A DNA stretch of 64,000 nt, taken from Aphrocallistes beatrix (taxonomy: Eukaryota; Porifera; Hexactinellida; Sceptrulophora; Aphrocallistidae). Below are positions 31,369 to 41,868 of this stretch, one piece after another (positions within the stretch are counted from its first letter, which is position 1; each line of letters starts with the position of its first letter). The position numbers and the translations under genes are program-made. Under the pieces are notes generated by a model that was not told where the DNA came from, searched no databases, and saw only the letters and a list, made by a program, of their open reading frames with translations. The stretch covers positions 1,612,001 to 1,676,000 of the forward strand of contig OY725500.1 of assembly GCA_963281255.1 (NCBI GenBank). The letters run 5' to 3'.

Positions 31369-32690
31369 CGTAGGTCATGCTAAAAGTTTCCGGATTAGGT
31401 ACTTTATAGTACTCCCATAATGTTAATGTTAACAGATAATACTTTATGGTAATGTATGAGCTTAAGTTTCAAATTTTATTAGAATCCCACTATTTGATCA
31501 CATTTTATACGCATTTTTATAACTTGCACTTTCAATTTTGAGATTTTATTATTAATTTATTAATGGAACTAACTCGCGAACATTTCAGAGCAATGATCTA
31601 TTATGATTTTAAAGATGGTTTAAGCCAGCAAAACTGCTTCGAAAGGCTCAAAAAATGTTTTGATGATCAAGCACCTACAAGAACAACTGTCTATGAATGG
31701 TATGCTAGCTTCAAACGTGGTAGGGCTTCACTTGAAGATGATGCTCGGAGCGGGAGGCCTTTAACGGCGACTTTGCCTGAAAAAGTTGATAAAGTACGTC
31801 TGATGGTTGAGGAAAATCCAAGGGTTACAATTGAGGACATAGAGGGGTACATCGGCATTGGATCGGCAGCTGTGCAATCAATTATTCACGAACATTTGGG
31901 TCTAAGAAAATTAACTCCGCGTTGGGTCCCACATTTTCTAACAGATATTCAAAAAAAAGTTCGGGTTGATTGGTGCAACTTTTATGCTCAGGAAATTCAA
32001 CGGAGGTGGTTCAAAGCGAGTTTGGGATATAATAACTGGTGACGAAAGCTGGATATACCATTACGATCCCGAATCTAAGAGGCAATCGATGGTATGGTGT
32101 GCACAAGATGACGCACCCCCCACCAAGATTCGGCGGTCTAGGAGTGCTGGTAAGAAGATGGTTGCGTCATTTTTCAACAAAAGTGGTCATATAAAGACTG
32201 TTCCACTTGATGATCGCAAGACAGTAAACGCGCAATGGTATTGCGAGGTTTGTATTCCTGGCGTGCTCCAAGCATTACGTGAACGACGTCCAAAGTGTGG
32301 AACTCGGGGACTACTCTGGCATCATGATAATGCACCAGCACACACAGCCGTCCGAACTTTGGACTTTCTGGAGGCGGAAGGGGTTCAGTTACTACCTCAC
32401 CCTCCATATTCTCCTGATTTGGCCCCTTGTGACTTCTTTTTGTTTCCAAAAGTCAAGTCTATGTTAAAAGGAAGACGATTTTCTTGCGACGAAGAGGCCG
32501 TCGACGCCTATTTTGAAGCGGTCTCGACCATCGACAAGGAAGAGTGGGGTGAAGTATTCAAAAAATGGTTTGAGAGAATGCAAAAGTGTATTGATTGCGA
32601 TAGAATATACTTTGAAAAATTATAATAACTTTATTCGATATATAACTATCTTATCTTTCATAAATCCAGAAACTTTTGGCATGGCCCTTG
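31369..32690 (+). mobile_element. mariner element 1, nearly full length (1.32 kb)
   Basis: Terminal repeats of about 29 bp: left GGTCATGCTAAAAGTTTCCG, right (complement) GGCCATGCCAAAAGTTTCTG. TA at 31367-31368 and 32691-32692. Removing the element plus one TA restores a satellite unit (...TATATA-CATATGCTAATAAC...), which proves both ends. Confidence 0.93.
31563..32625 (+). pseudogene. mariner transposase with one frameshift
   Basis: 353-codon-scale gene, normal mariner length. N-terminal HTH: MELTREHFRAMIYYDFKDGL, RTTVYEWYASFKRGRASLED and ARSGRP; linker WVPHFLTDIQKKVRVDWC. Catalytic triad D,D34D: ITGDESWIYHYDPESKRQS (about 32035), LLWHHDNAPAHTAV (about 32320) and HPPYSPDLAPCDFFLFPKVK (about 32400-32455), with 34 residues between the second and third D. 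One frame change of a single base near 31990-32020 separates the two open halves; otherwise there are no stops. Cut-and-paste transposition at TA. A single lesion suggests recent insertion, or a sequencing error. Confidence 0.95.
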
Positions 32691-32692
32691 TA

Positions 32693-33300
32693 CATATGCT
32701 AATAACTCGTAAAATATTAACATTATTACTTTTTAATTGTGAAAATCGGATTCTACATATTAAAATACCTTAGATTAGCCGTTGAGAACTCGCTTTTAAC
32801 TCAAAATGAAATCTTTTTAAAAAGTGTGAAAAGATGTATATATCCATATGCTAATACTTCATAAAATATTCACATTATTACTTTTAAAGTGCGAAAATCT
32901 GAATCTGCATATTAAAATGCCATAGATTAGTCGTTGAGAACTCGCTTTTAGCTCAAAATAAGATTTTTTTTAGAAAGGTGTGAAAATATGCGTATATCCA
33001 TATGCTAATACCTCATAAATTATTCACAGTATTACTTTTAAAGTGTGAAAATCGGAATCTACATATTAAAATGTCCTATATTAGTCGTTGAGAGCTCGCT
33101 TTTAGCATTAAATAAGATTTTTTTCAAAAGGTGTGAAAATATGCATATTTCAATATGTTAATAACTCATAAAATATTCATATTATTACTTTTAAAGCGAG
33201 AAAGTCGGATCCTACATAGTGAAAAAGCATACATTAGTCGTTGAGAACTTACATATATCTTTAAACAAAACTTTGCAGTGGTGGTGTTAAAATATGAATA
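32693..33300 (+). repeat. ~153-bp satellite, about four units
   Basis: TGCTAATA (or TGTTAATA) begins units at 32697, 32849, 33003 and 33156 (periods 152-154). Each has AATATTCACATTATTACTTT, GTGCGAAAATCGGA-like, TTAGTCGTTGAGAACTCGCT and GGTGTGAAAATATG. The last unit runs into CTTTGCAGTGGTGGTGTTA, as at 16.3 and 51.7 kb. Confidence 0.9.
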
Positions 33301-33429
33301 TATACTTATAAAAACCGGAAGTGATGAGATTTCGCGAAAAAATGACGGTGCACATCTATACCATAAAGAGATCCTACATGCGAAATTTGGTAAATATCGG
33401 ACTGTTAGAATTCGCAGTAGCGCGCGTAC

Positions 33430-33692
33430 GGACATACGTATACATACATACATACATACATACATACATACATACATACATACATACATACATACATACA
33501 TACATACATACATACATACATACATACATACATACATACATACATACATACATACATACATACATACATACATACATACATACATACATACATACATACA
33601 TACATACATACATACATACATACATACATACATACATACATACATACATACATACATACATACATACATACATACATACATACATACATACA

Positions 33693-33726
<34 letters not shown>

Positions 33727-33737
33727 CATACATACAT
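33430..33737 (+). repeat. (ACAT)n microsatellite, ~300 bp
   Basis: Almost pure TACA repeats. The left flank TGTTAGAATTCGCAGTAGCG CGCGTACGG also precedes the CATA array at 61.0 kb, so the array belongs to a dispersed repeat. Long open frames here in all phases are artefacts of the 4-bp period without stops. Confidence 0.97.
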
Positions 33738-34200
33738 GATGAGTCGGTATTTTCGTCTGAGATCAGAACTTAGTCAGAACTTAGGTGACGTCATTGTCAC
33801 ATTTTTAAAAGTTAAGCAACACAGTTATTCGGGCATAACTCAGCCATTATATGAGGTAGAAGGCTGAAATTTTAATAGAATCTGTATACTAACACGCCTC
33901 ACATATGATGCAACTATCATCAAAAAATGATGACTCATCACTTTGTTATGAGTCATCATTACTCATCAAAAATTAAAAATCGACAAATTTGGTAATTTTT
34001 CGAGTGATATTGATTTTAAACTAAGATGAACATATTTAGAGATGATATCTTCCTTATAATTAACCAATGTCACTTCCAGGCGACCGAAGGGAGCCTCTGG
34101 CGGACACAAAGTGTCCGCCAGCCGCGCAGCGCAAGCAAGCGAAGCGCGCTTGTATACTATATATATATACATTAATCGAGTTTTAATACGTAGAAAGGAT
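33738..34200 (+). mobile_element. Repeat family A copy, 5' truncated, with right TIR
   Basis: A arm from GATGAGTCGGTATTTTCGTC onward, GC module (34077-34153), TA run, and right end ATTAATCGAGTTTTAATACG ... AAGGAT. The left part is replaced by the ACAT array. Confidence 0.8.
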
Positions 34201-34232
34201 ATATCAATAGTACAAAGTCGAGAAAAACAATA

Positions 34233-34626
34233 CAGTGGAAACCGATTGTAAGAACATCGTTGGGAGTTGAAAAAAAAGTTCTTATAACCGATATGTTCTT
34301 ATAACCGACATAAGAGGTCAGATATGTTGGTTATAAAAACATATTTTGTTCTTTTTATCGTTTATAAGAACATATTTTGTTCTTTTTATCGTTTATAAGA
34401 ACATCTATTGTCGGTTATAAGAACATATCAGAAATTACAAAATTGGTTGTGTATGAATGAAAAAATGAGAACTTGACTACTAATAGTTCTAGAAATTATT
34501 GATAGAATGTTCTTATAACCGGTTCTGTTTAAATAGTAATGAATAGAAAAAAATCCGTTCCCAAATAAATGGTTCTTATAACCGACATGTTCTTATAACC
34601 GGTGTTCTTATAACCGATATCCACTG
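34233..34626. mobile_element. pogo-type MITE, 394 bp
   Basis: Ends CAGTGGAAACCGATTGTAAG and TCTTATAACCGATATCCACTG (last 20 shown less one), TA on both sides. The inside holds repeats of TTATCGTTTATAAGAACAT, again multiples of its own end motif, as in the MITE at 10129. Confidence 0.88.
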
Positions 34627-35058
34627 TAGTTCATTCACTATGCCAAGTTGAAGATTGGTATATTTACATTCTTCCAGTTGCAAGGGAACAGCAAAAAGGA
34701 TTACCCCATTGGGGGGATTACAGTGTCCTGTTGGCCCTGGTTACGTAACTAATTTTGAAATTGCACGGGAAAAAATAAAATCATTCTCGAATTAAAATTC
34801 ATGTTTTTGAGTTATGGTTTTTGTGCCAATGTGTGTCGGCTTGGAAATCTTATCCCGAGGTGCACATCTACATGTTTCACTACCTTTTCTGAATATTTAA
34901 ACTCAGCAGGAGAGAGGATAATACATCCGGCAAGCTATCGCGAACATTTGAAGTTAGTCTACTATATTATAGTAGGTAAACGAAAAATCATTAACATTGT
35001 GGCATGATAATCATTACTGCGCAATATAATTTGTTGGTCTGAAACATATATATTTGTA
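34627..35058. other. Non-coding stretch
   Basis: A 68-codon open frame at 34801 has no recognisable features; nothing else seen. Confidence 0.4.
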
Positions 35059-38000
35059 CCATAGCATTCTATACACTAAGGCAATGGTGCTGATTAGTGG
35101 ACTTGGACTAGGGATTGGTTAGATCAGTCAAATTTGATTTCCTAAAAATAGTTCGATTATGCTGGATATAGCTTATATTATATACTGATCTTTTTCATGA
35201 ATTCTATATCGATTTACATCAAAATGGTTTGAGGATAGGACTGTAGAGAATTGTGGTTAAACTAATTTAAACCAACCACATTACTTAAATGCAATTACAT
35301 GCTACTTATTTGTATTGTTTGAAAATCAACCACATTAATTATATATTTATGTTCTACAAATAACTGTCTTTTCATCTACACGAATCAAACTTAATCTGAA
35401 ACACCCCTGACTCCTCATAAATATCAAATTATTATTACTCTTTCGGAACGACAAAGTCATGTGTTGTCCCAGGGTACAAGTCTAATTATAGAATTCAAGC
35501 AGAATCTACCTCTGAAAATCTGAAACTACGTGAAAAATGGTTTAGAGCAATTCCACACTCACGAAAGGACTATGCAAACACGCAAATGAGAGTAAGTTTC
35601 TATAATTATGTTTCATTTCCTGATCGTCACATTTCTACTCACTGTTTAGGTATGTGTACATCATTTCAAACCAGATGACATCGAAATTCGAGAGAACTAT
35701 TACCTACAATGACGTTTCGTACTGTTAAAAAGCTCTTAATAAAACTACAGTACCCAGTACATTCCCCATCCTTCCTTCCTATCTATTGGAATCCAATTCC
35801 AATTTAAGAGACTATCTTTGGCTCACAAAGAACGTTTGCTGATGGAGTCTGCCTACTATAAGAGCATAACTGACAACGAAGAAAGGGCTAGATAAGTTCT
35901 TAGTTTGAATATTTTATTCCACTTTTTAGTTGGGCAACTTAGAAATTTGGTATATTCTAAAAAAGTCGTCGTCGTTATATATCATCTTAATGCATGTATT
36001 TTCATTAAAAATACATAGAATATCAGCTGCTTGTTACTGACTTAATCAGTTATATCATTGCTTAATCTTACCACATGAGAGAAATTTTATTAGTATAAGC
36101 AATACAATGGGTATTGGAGGTAATTACTTTCAAATTCGAAGGTAAATTTCCAAATTTATCCATAGCGAACGCTATGTGATACTTCGAATGGATGAAGTTC
36201 ACATTCGTAGTGTGGCATCTTATAAATGAGGTAAAGTTTTCGGCGCCATCGACAATCCAAGTGATCCCCCACAATTGTATTTCCAACCATTGTTTGTCCA
36301 ATTCAGTTGGGGTCTTCCTCCGCGGTTGATTTATTTCCAATTATGACTGAAACAATGAGTGATATCAGTGGTACCCCTTGGTGTCAACATGAGGTTTCAC
36401 GTGCCCCTATCAATTTCTTTGTTTGTTAAGTTTGTTTTCGTGGCTCTATTAGTAGTAGAATAGGTCCCAAGACTTTTGAAACACCTTGTATGTACCGTTA
36501 ATTATCTCTTCTATACAGGGGGCGGATACAGGGTTTAGACTCAGGGGGGGCAAATGCGAGCATAGCGTAATTAAAGGTAATGGGGGGTCTGGGGGGGAAC
36601 CCCCCCAAAAAAATTTTTAACTTTAGGTGGTCAAATATCAATGTACAGCAATTCTTATCAAATCTCATACGGAATTTGAATTTCCTTCTTGTAACCTGAT
36701 TACCACTTTGTGCTTCGCGACAATTCATCACAAGCGTTAAACCGGATTTCAATACTCATTTTAGTAGTGAAGAAAGCACTGAAATACAACTAGAAATATA
36801 AAAAGAACACGACTAAAACAAAAATTCTAACCTTCTTGGACTACTATGGGCAAACTTTGAGATGACGTTTTCAATGTTTACACGGATGTCCTTATTACAA
36901 AAAATGAGAGCAAGACTAGAAAATCGCTCTTCAACCATAGTAGATGATACAATGATACAGTGTATGGCATTCTAATGAAAAATAATTATGTACGGATTTT
37001 AGATGCCTATGAAATAGTAGCATACTCAAGTTTTCACCTCAATCGAATCTAAATGGAAACTCGAAGCTAATGTTGGAGTATTCGTCTCAAATAAAGGAAT
37101 AATTGTTACACTTATGGGTTAATGTAAATCAGATCAGATGAAATCATTAAACACGGAATAATTGAATTGAAGATAGAAGTATCTTAGTAGATATCATTGG
37201 AATTGAGAAAATAAACTCATATAGTAATTGAGGGCTAAAGTTCACAAATCTGGGGGGCTAGGCCCAAATAGCTCCCCCGTAGATCAATTCGTAAAATTTC
37301 CAGGGGGGCCATGGCCCCCTGGACCCCCCCTGTATCCGCCCCTGCTTCTATACCCGTTACAAATATTATTTAATTTATTTCGAACCAAATTTAGTACCTA
37401 ATTATTGTATTATATTCTTATAGATAAATCCTCCGACATGATCTATCACTCCTGTATCTACAACCGTCTAAATGAAATCTCTACTTTATCATTATCATTA
37501 TCGAGGAACTCCACGAACAGCTACAATGACACTTATTCAAGACGCATCGGAGTTACATTCTACCCCTATAATCATATCTCGCTTCTACTCGACTTTCTAA
37601 ACTGCCTCTATGCTCATTTTATCTGTGACATTTCTTACCAATTATACTTATAATTTCTGCTTGATTATTTATTAATTTACTTACTACATGCATGTCCACT
37701 ATATATAATTTTATCTCCAGACCATTAGATACTTTTGTGTGGTTAGTGGATAGATACTTTTGTGTGGTTAGTGGAGAGTTTCCGTTTTTGAGTCTTTCTA
37801 TTTGTTTGTGTAAATTTATTATTATTTTATTTCTGTTATCATTCTCTATTACGTACAAGATCATTTATATTTTTTTATAAGGTAATGATTTAATTTCTTT
37901 TAAAATTTCTTTCTTTTAAAATCTTTTAAAATCACGGCGTTGAAGCACGTGATATCATAAAAGGGAAATAGGTTGTTATTTATTTACTTAATATGGATAG

Positions 38001-38126
38001 TTACAAACTTACAGTAAATTAACGTCGTATTAGAATTTTGATATAAAAGTAAACTAACTGATCTAACCAATCCCTAGTCCAAGTCCATCAATAAGCACCA
38101 TTGCCTTAGTGTATAGAATGCTATGC
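35059..38126. mobile_element. Long-TIR element, 3.07 kb
   Basis: About 68-bp terminal inverted repeats, more than 90% identical: CATAGCATTCTATACACTAA / GGACTTGGACTAGGGATTGG on the left, their complements at 38056-38126. Flanked by TTGTA at 35054-35058 and 38127-38131, a possible 5-bp duplication. The inside is AT-rich with a nested hAT MITE (36516-37344). No transposase motif was recognised; a 90-codon open frame at 36068-36340 (minus) is of unknown meaning. A solo copy of the end lies at 5201. Superfamily unknown. Confidence 0.75.
36516..37344. mobile_element. hAT-type MITE, 829 bp, with perfect 8-bp duplication
   Basis: Ends CAGGGGGCGGATACAGGG and CCCTGTATCCGCCCCTG; CTTCTATA at 36508-36515 and 37345-37352. 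G-runs near the left end and C-runs near the right (GGGGGGG / CCCCCCC). No transposase. Nested within the long-TIR element. Confidence 0.92.
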
Positions 38127-39110
38127 TTGTACATTATATTCAATATTCATAAGAAATATAACGAACGAATTTCGTTTACGTATTTTTAAAGAACCATATC
38201 CTATTTTGGCATTTTGAATGAGATTAATAGTGAGATTAATAGGTGACAAATAGTTGCTGAAATTTGCAGTTTGCTCCAAAAATCCTCGCTGGAAGAAGTT
38301 TTTCACTCAAAATGCACGCTTGAACAATTTTCGAAATATTCTGTCCTCGAATATTCGGGGAGATTTTAAGGGTTTTTGACGTGGAGTATTTAAAAATTCA
38401 CCTGACGAGGTGATTTAAAGCAAAATGTGTATTAAACTTGTTTGCCACACCTATTTATTTCAGTATTACGTACATAACACTCGACTCTTTCCAGTTGTGA
38501 AAATTTGCCCTTATTCTAGTCTTGGAATAATTCGGCCTTATTCCAGTTTTGACAATTCGGATTATTTCATTCTTGAATTCGGCCTTATTCCAGTTTGAAA
38601 GTTCGGCCTTATTCAGTCAACCCATACAAATCTTCTCTGGCAGAGTGAAGTCACTGCGTTTCGCTATTCCTGTTACGTTATTTCGTAGTAGTATGTACTA
38701 AGACTAAGTCCACTCATAGTAGGCAATTCCGGAGCAAGAGATGTTTGCATTATCATATCGATTTATACTAAGGTTGCATTGCAATTGCTATACGTACTCT
38801 ATAATGTTCAGCATTGTGCAGAATTTGTACCAATTTAGGAGAAATCTTTTTTCAAGATTAATCATTTTGGGGCTATTGATACAATATTAAACACAATGCA
38901 AAAAGTTGATATTTTTTGTCTGAGACTCGCTCGAGTTGCTCGAGCCAGTCACAAAATATCTCTGGTGCAAATATCAGCGGTTAACAGTTTCTTCAATCAA
39001 TTATACATTTATTATATAAGTATATACGTTTACCAGGTATATAAACAAACAAACAAACAAATAAAAAAATCATTGAATTTTGGTTTACAATATTTACGCA
39101 CGGATACATA
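38127..39110. other. Non-coding stretch
   Basis: Contains short dispersed repeats of GGCCTTATTCCAGTT-type at 38500-38620, similar in style to the 31-bp array at 23.4 kb, and a small inverted pair GCTCGAGTTGCTCGAGC at 38929-38945. No gene recognised. Confidence 0.45.
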
Positions 39111-39112
39111 GT

Positions 39113-39161
39113 GTTCTTCATCATCAAGTTTGATCCATTCACTCTCTGGATAGTCAAATAC
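39113..39161 (-). CDS. Candidate exon 3 of unidentified host gene
   Basis: Minus strand: an acceptor TTTATAG is followed by an open segment reading VFDYPESEWIKLDDEEH. It joins in frame to the preceding exon (39272-39404) ending RNRHIK, giving HIK-VFDYPESEW, a plausible beta-propeller-like blade edge. The 3' limit is uncertain: a donor could be GTATCC or GTGCGTAA slightly downstream. No homologue recognised. Confidence 0.45.
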
Positions 39162-39271
39162 CTATAAACGTAATGAGAAATACATTATTCCTGATACAAG
39201 TAACAGTTAAATATTAAATAATTCAAACTAAACCCTATAAAGTAGGTTATGCAGAATAGTATAATAAATAC

Positions 39272-39404
39272 CTTGATATGACGGTTTCTATAGCAACCAA
39301 CTAAGAAAGGTGTTTTATTTCTCCTAATTCCATAACAAATTGATACAATAGAAGCACTTTGGAGTTTAGGTCCTTGAGTACAAAGTTTACCCAACATTTT
39401 TTTG
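39272..39404 (-). CDS. Candidate exon 2 of unidentified host gene
   Basis: 133 bp on the minus strand between acceptor CTTTTTAG and donor AAG/GTATTTATT. Translation KKMLGKLCTQGPKLQSASIV, ICYGIRRNKTPFLVGCYRNR and HIK is free of stops, balanced in composition and more codon-like than the flanks. The rhythm (SIVSICYGI..., FLVGCYRNRHIKVFDY) is like a WD/beta-propeller repeat. It could belong to a repeat-domain housekeeping protein, but no name is justified. Confidence 0.5.
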
Positions 39405-39955
39405 CTAAAAAGATATTTAATTAGAAATGGAAATAAATTATAATACGATATAGTAAGTAGTACAGTAAGTATACTTTAAAAATTCATTTTTAGAATCCAA
39501 GCACCAAAAATACAATTATATCCGCCTTTATGTTCTAAAGCTACCTACGTAGTATATAATATGCAATAATAGTACAAAAAAAATAAGAAACTTCGTTAAA
39601 AAGCACTCACAATGGAACAATAACCTTAATACTTGTAAGCATGCTATGCACTGAGATAATGGTCCACTATATAGTTTTTGACCTTGAATAAAATAGTATA
39701 GTTAGGGGATTTCACACGCGAAGTAAATTTTTCCAAGCCCAAAATAAATTTCTTACCAGTTTATTACCATTATAATAACATTCACTGTCTAATTATCGCA
39801 GGAAATCTCATTATGGATGATTGTTTAGAAATGGGGACGCAGCACTTGTCCGAATCATAATTTGGAACATTTTCAATTCGGATAAATGACACTATTCCAA
39901 AAGTCGATGACAACTCCGTACCCCCGGGACAAATGCGTGCGTCTCTTTGAAAATT

Positions 39956-40118
39956 CAGTCGACTCCGCATAATAGGGTCAGCCGAATCGGGCCACTTTTG
40001 GTAGAATAGCTCTCACACATAGAAGCTAATACTAAATATTTTTGGTAAATAGGGTTCTCCGCTTAATCGGGGCAAAATATCTCCTGACCAATGTGACCTT
40101 ATTAAACAGAGTCGACTG
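39956..40118. mobile_element. pogo-type MITE (family of 15322)
   Basis: Ends CAGTCGACTCCGCATAATAG and TATTAAACAGAGTCGACTG; TA on the right (40119-40120), TT on the left. It lies in the putative intron of the host gene. Confidence 0.85.
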
Positions 40119-40506
40119 TATGTGGAAATGCACATATTCTTGCATTAAAAGGGGAAGGTAATTATTGAACTAACATTGCAAATGTTAGATACTAATAAAT
40201 TGTGCAATGTAATAGGCAATAGGTAACAGGCAGCTTCCTAATCACCAAGAAACAATTTATAATACTAATATGATATTCCCTCCAAATATCATACTATTTT
40301 TAACAGTAATGGAGTAATTGATAATTTCAATATCAAAGTAAATCGATCGTAAACATTATATTTAGAGAGATACATAATAAAGTGTACTATTAGTGAATAT
40401 GGAGTTAGCTATTGCCTATCAATGACAACATTTATTGGTGTCCAAATGCATTTCCATAACTAAGCAGGAATGTGTGAACATTATTTTGGAAATCTCCACA
40501 GAAGTA

Positions 40507-41221
40507 TGAGGGTCAGCTGAAAAGTTCGTAGGTTGACTATGAAGGAGTTATGCTAGATTAATGAACTTTGATGCATTTATTTCAACCATTTTCATAACAA
40601 AATCTATTTTTTATTTACTCTTAAGGCTTTATTTAGTGGTTCATAGATTACTCCGAAAGTTGGTGGTAGCGAGTATTTGTAAAATGGACATTTCGTCTGC
40701 GGGGAAGGTGATGGCCTCAGTTTTCTGGGATGCAAAGGGTATTTTGTTCGTGGATTACCTTCCAAAGGGCCAAACCATAAACGGAGAGTACAATGCCAGT
40801 TTGCTCAGGTAGCTACGCGAGGGTATCAAGACCAAACGCAGTGGAAAGCTGGTGTTTCATCAGGACAATGTCCCAGCTCACAAGTCGATGGTTGCCATGG
40901 CTGCTATGCGTGACTGTGGCTTCGAACTGATTGACCATCCACCATACTCTCCTGATTTGGCACCATCTGACTTCCATCTGTTCCCGAACATGAAAAAACA
41001 TTTGGCGAGGAAGCAATATCGGAGCAATGATGAGGTGATATCCGCAATTGAGGACTTTTTACCCTTCAAGAGGAAAACTTCTACACCAAGGGAATCCAGG
41101 CGCTGCAGTACCGGTGAAAGAAAGGCGTGGACCTTAAAGGGGACTGTTAAAAAATAACCCATACATGGTTTCATCCCACAATGATATCATGCTTAGCCTA
41201 CGAACCTTTCAGCCGACCCCG
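40507..41221 (+). mobile_element. mariner element 2, internally deleted (0.7 kb)
   Basis: Terminal repeats GGGTCAGCTGAAAAGTTCGT and (complement of the right end) GGGTCGGCTGAAAGGTTCGT, each beside TA. Contains only the second half of the transposase: GKVMASVFWDAKGILFVDYL, FHQDNVPAHKSMVAMAA and HPPYSPDLAPSDFHLFPNMK (D34D second and third residues, 34 apart); the HTH and first catalytic D are deleted. One in-frame TAG at 40810-40812. Different family from element 1. It sits between exon candidates of the host gene, so in an intron. Confidence 0.92.
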
Positions 41222-41701
41222 TATTTCTAAACAATTAATCCATAGTGAGATTTCCGGTGATAATTATACATTAATAATACCATTTTAATGATATAAAACA
41301 GGGAAGAAAATTCCAAAATTTGTTAAAAAAAGGATTAGTTGCGCAATATGATGATGTACCTTAATTTTCGCTTCATTTTGTGTAATCTAACGGATACAAT
41401 TTTATCCATGATCAAAAAATTATAGATATAAATGTTAGAATATTAAGACAGCAATATATGCACTAAAGCAAATACGTATATACATACTATTATGCATAAT
41501 ATTCTCATATTTAAGTCTATTATCGTTAATTCCTCATATAGAATACGTGTAATTTCACTAATCGGTACAAATTCACAAATATGATCGAGTTTTTCGATCA
41601 TTTGTACAAAGCAGTTCATTTTAGCAATGGTGTGTTGTACGATTATATTGTATTTAATTATTAAAATTACCTAGATATGTCCAATACTGAAATGTCATTA
41701 C

Positions 41702-41775
41702 CTCTGGCTACATATAATATATTCCTATCCATTGTAGTAGCCATATCTTGAATGCATTGATTGTTGTCATCGAAT
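41702..41775 (-). CDS. Candidate exon 1 (upstream) of unidentified host gene
   Basis: 74 bp, minus strand, acceptor TTCTTCAATAG, donor AGAG/GTAATG, reading FDDNNQCIQDMATTMDRNIL then YVAR. Strong splice consensus on both sides. Same strand and same style as the candidates at 39.1-39.4 kb; they may be one gene whose intron was enlarged by the mariner and pogo insertions. More upstream exons would lie beyond the Tc1/mariner/ZMYM block or are missing. Confidence 0.5.
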
Positions 41776-41868
41776 CTATTGAAGAAAAATATTAGTTCGC
41801 ACTTCATAATAATTTAATACATATAAATAAAATATCTACCAAATTGGTCAACCTTTAAATACCAGGTA

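Noticed and set aside
33166..33773. Long open frames in three phases on both strands
   Set aside because: Pure product of the (ACAT)n repeat, which has no stop codon in these phases; repetitive YVCM/YIHT peptides.
36068..36340. 90-codon open frame on the minus strand
   Set aside because: Protein-like in places, but the upstream stop lies after the only acceptor-like AG, another frame is equally plausible, and no family is recognised; kept only as a note in the long-TIR element.
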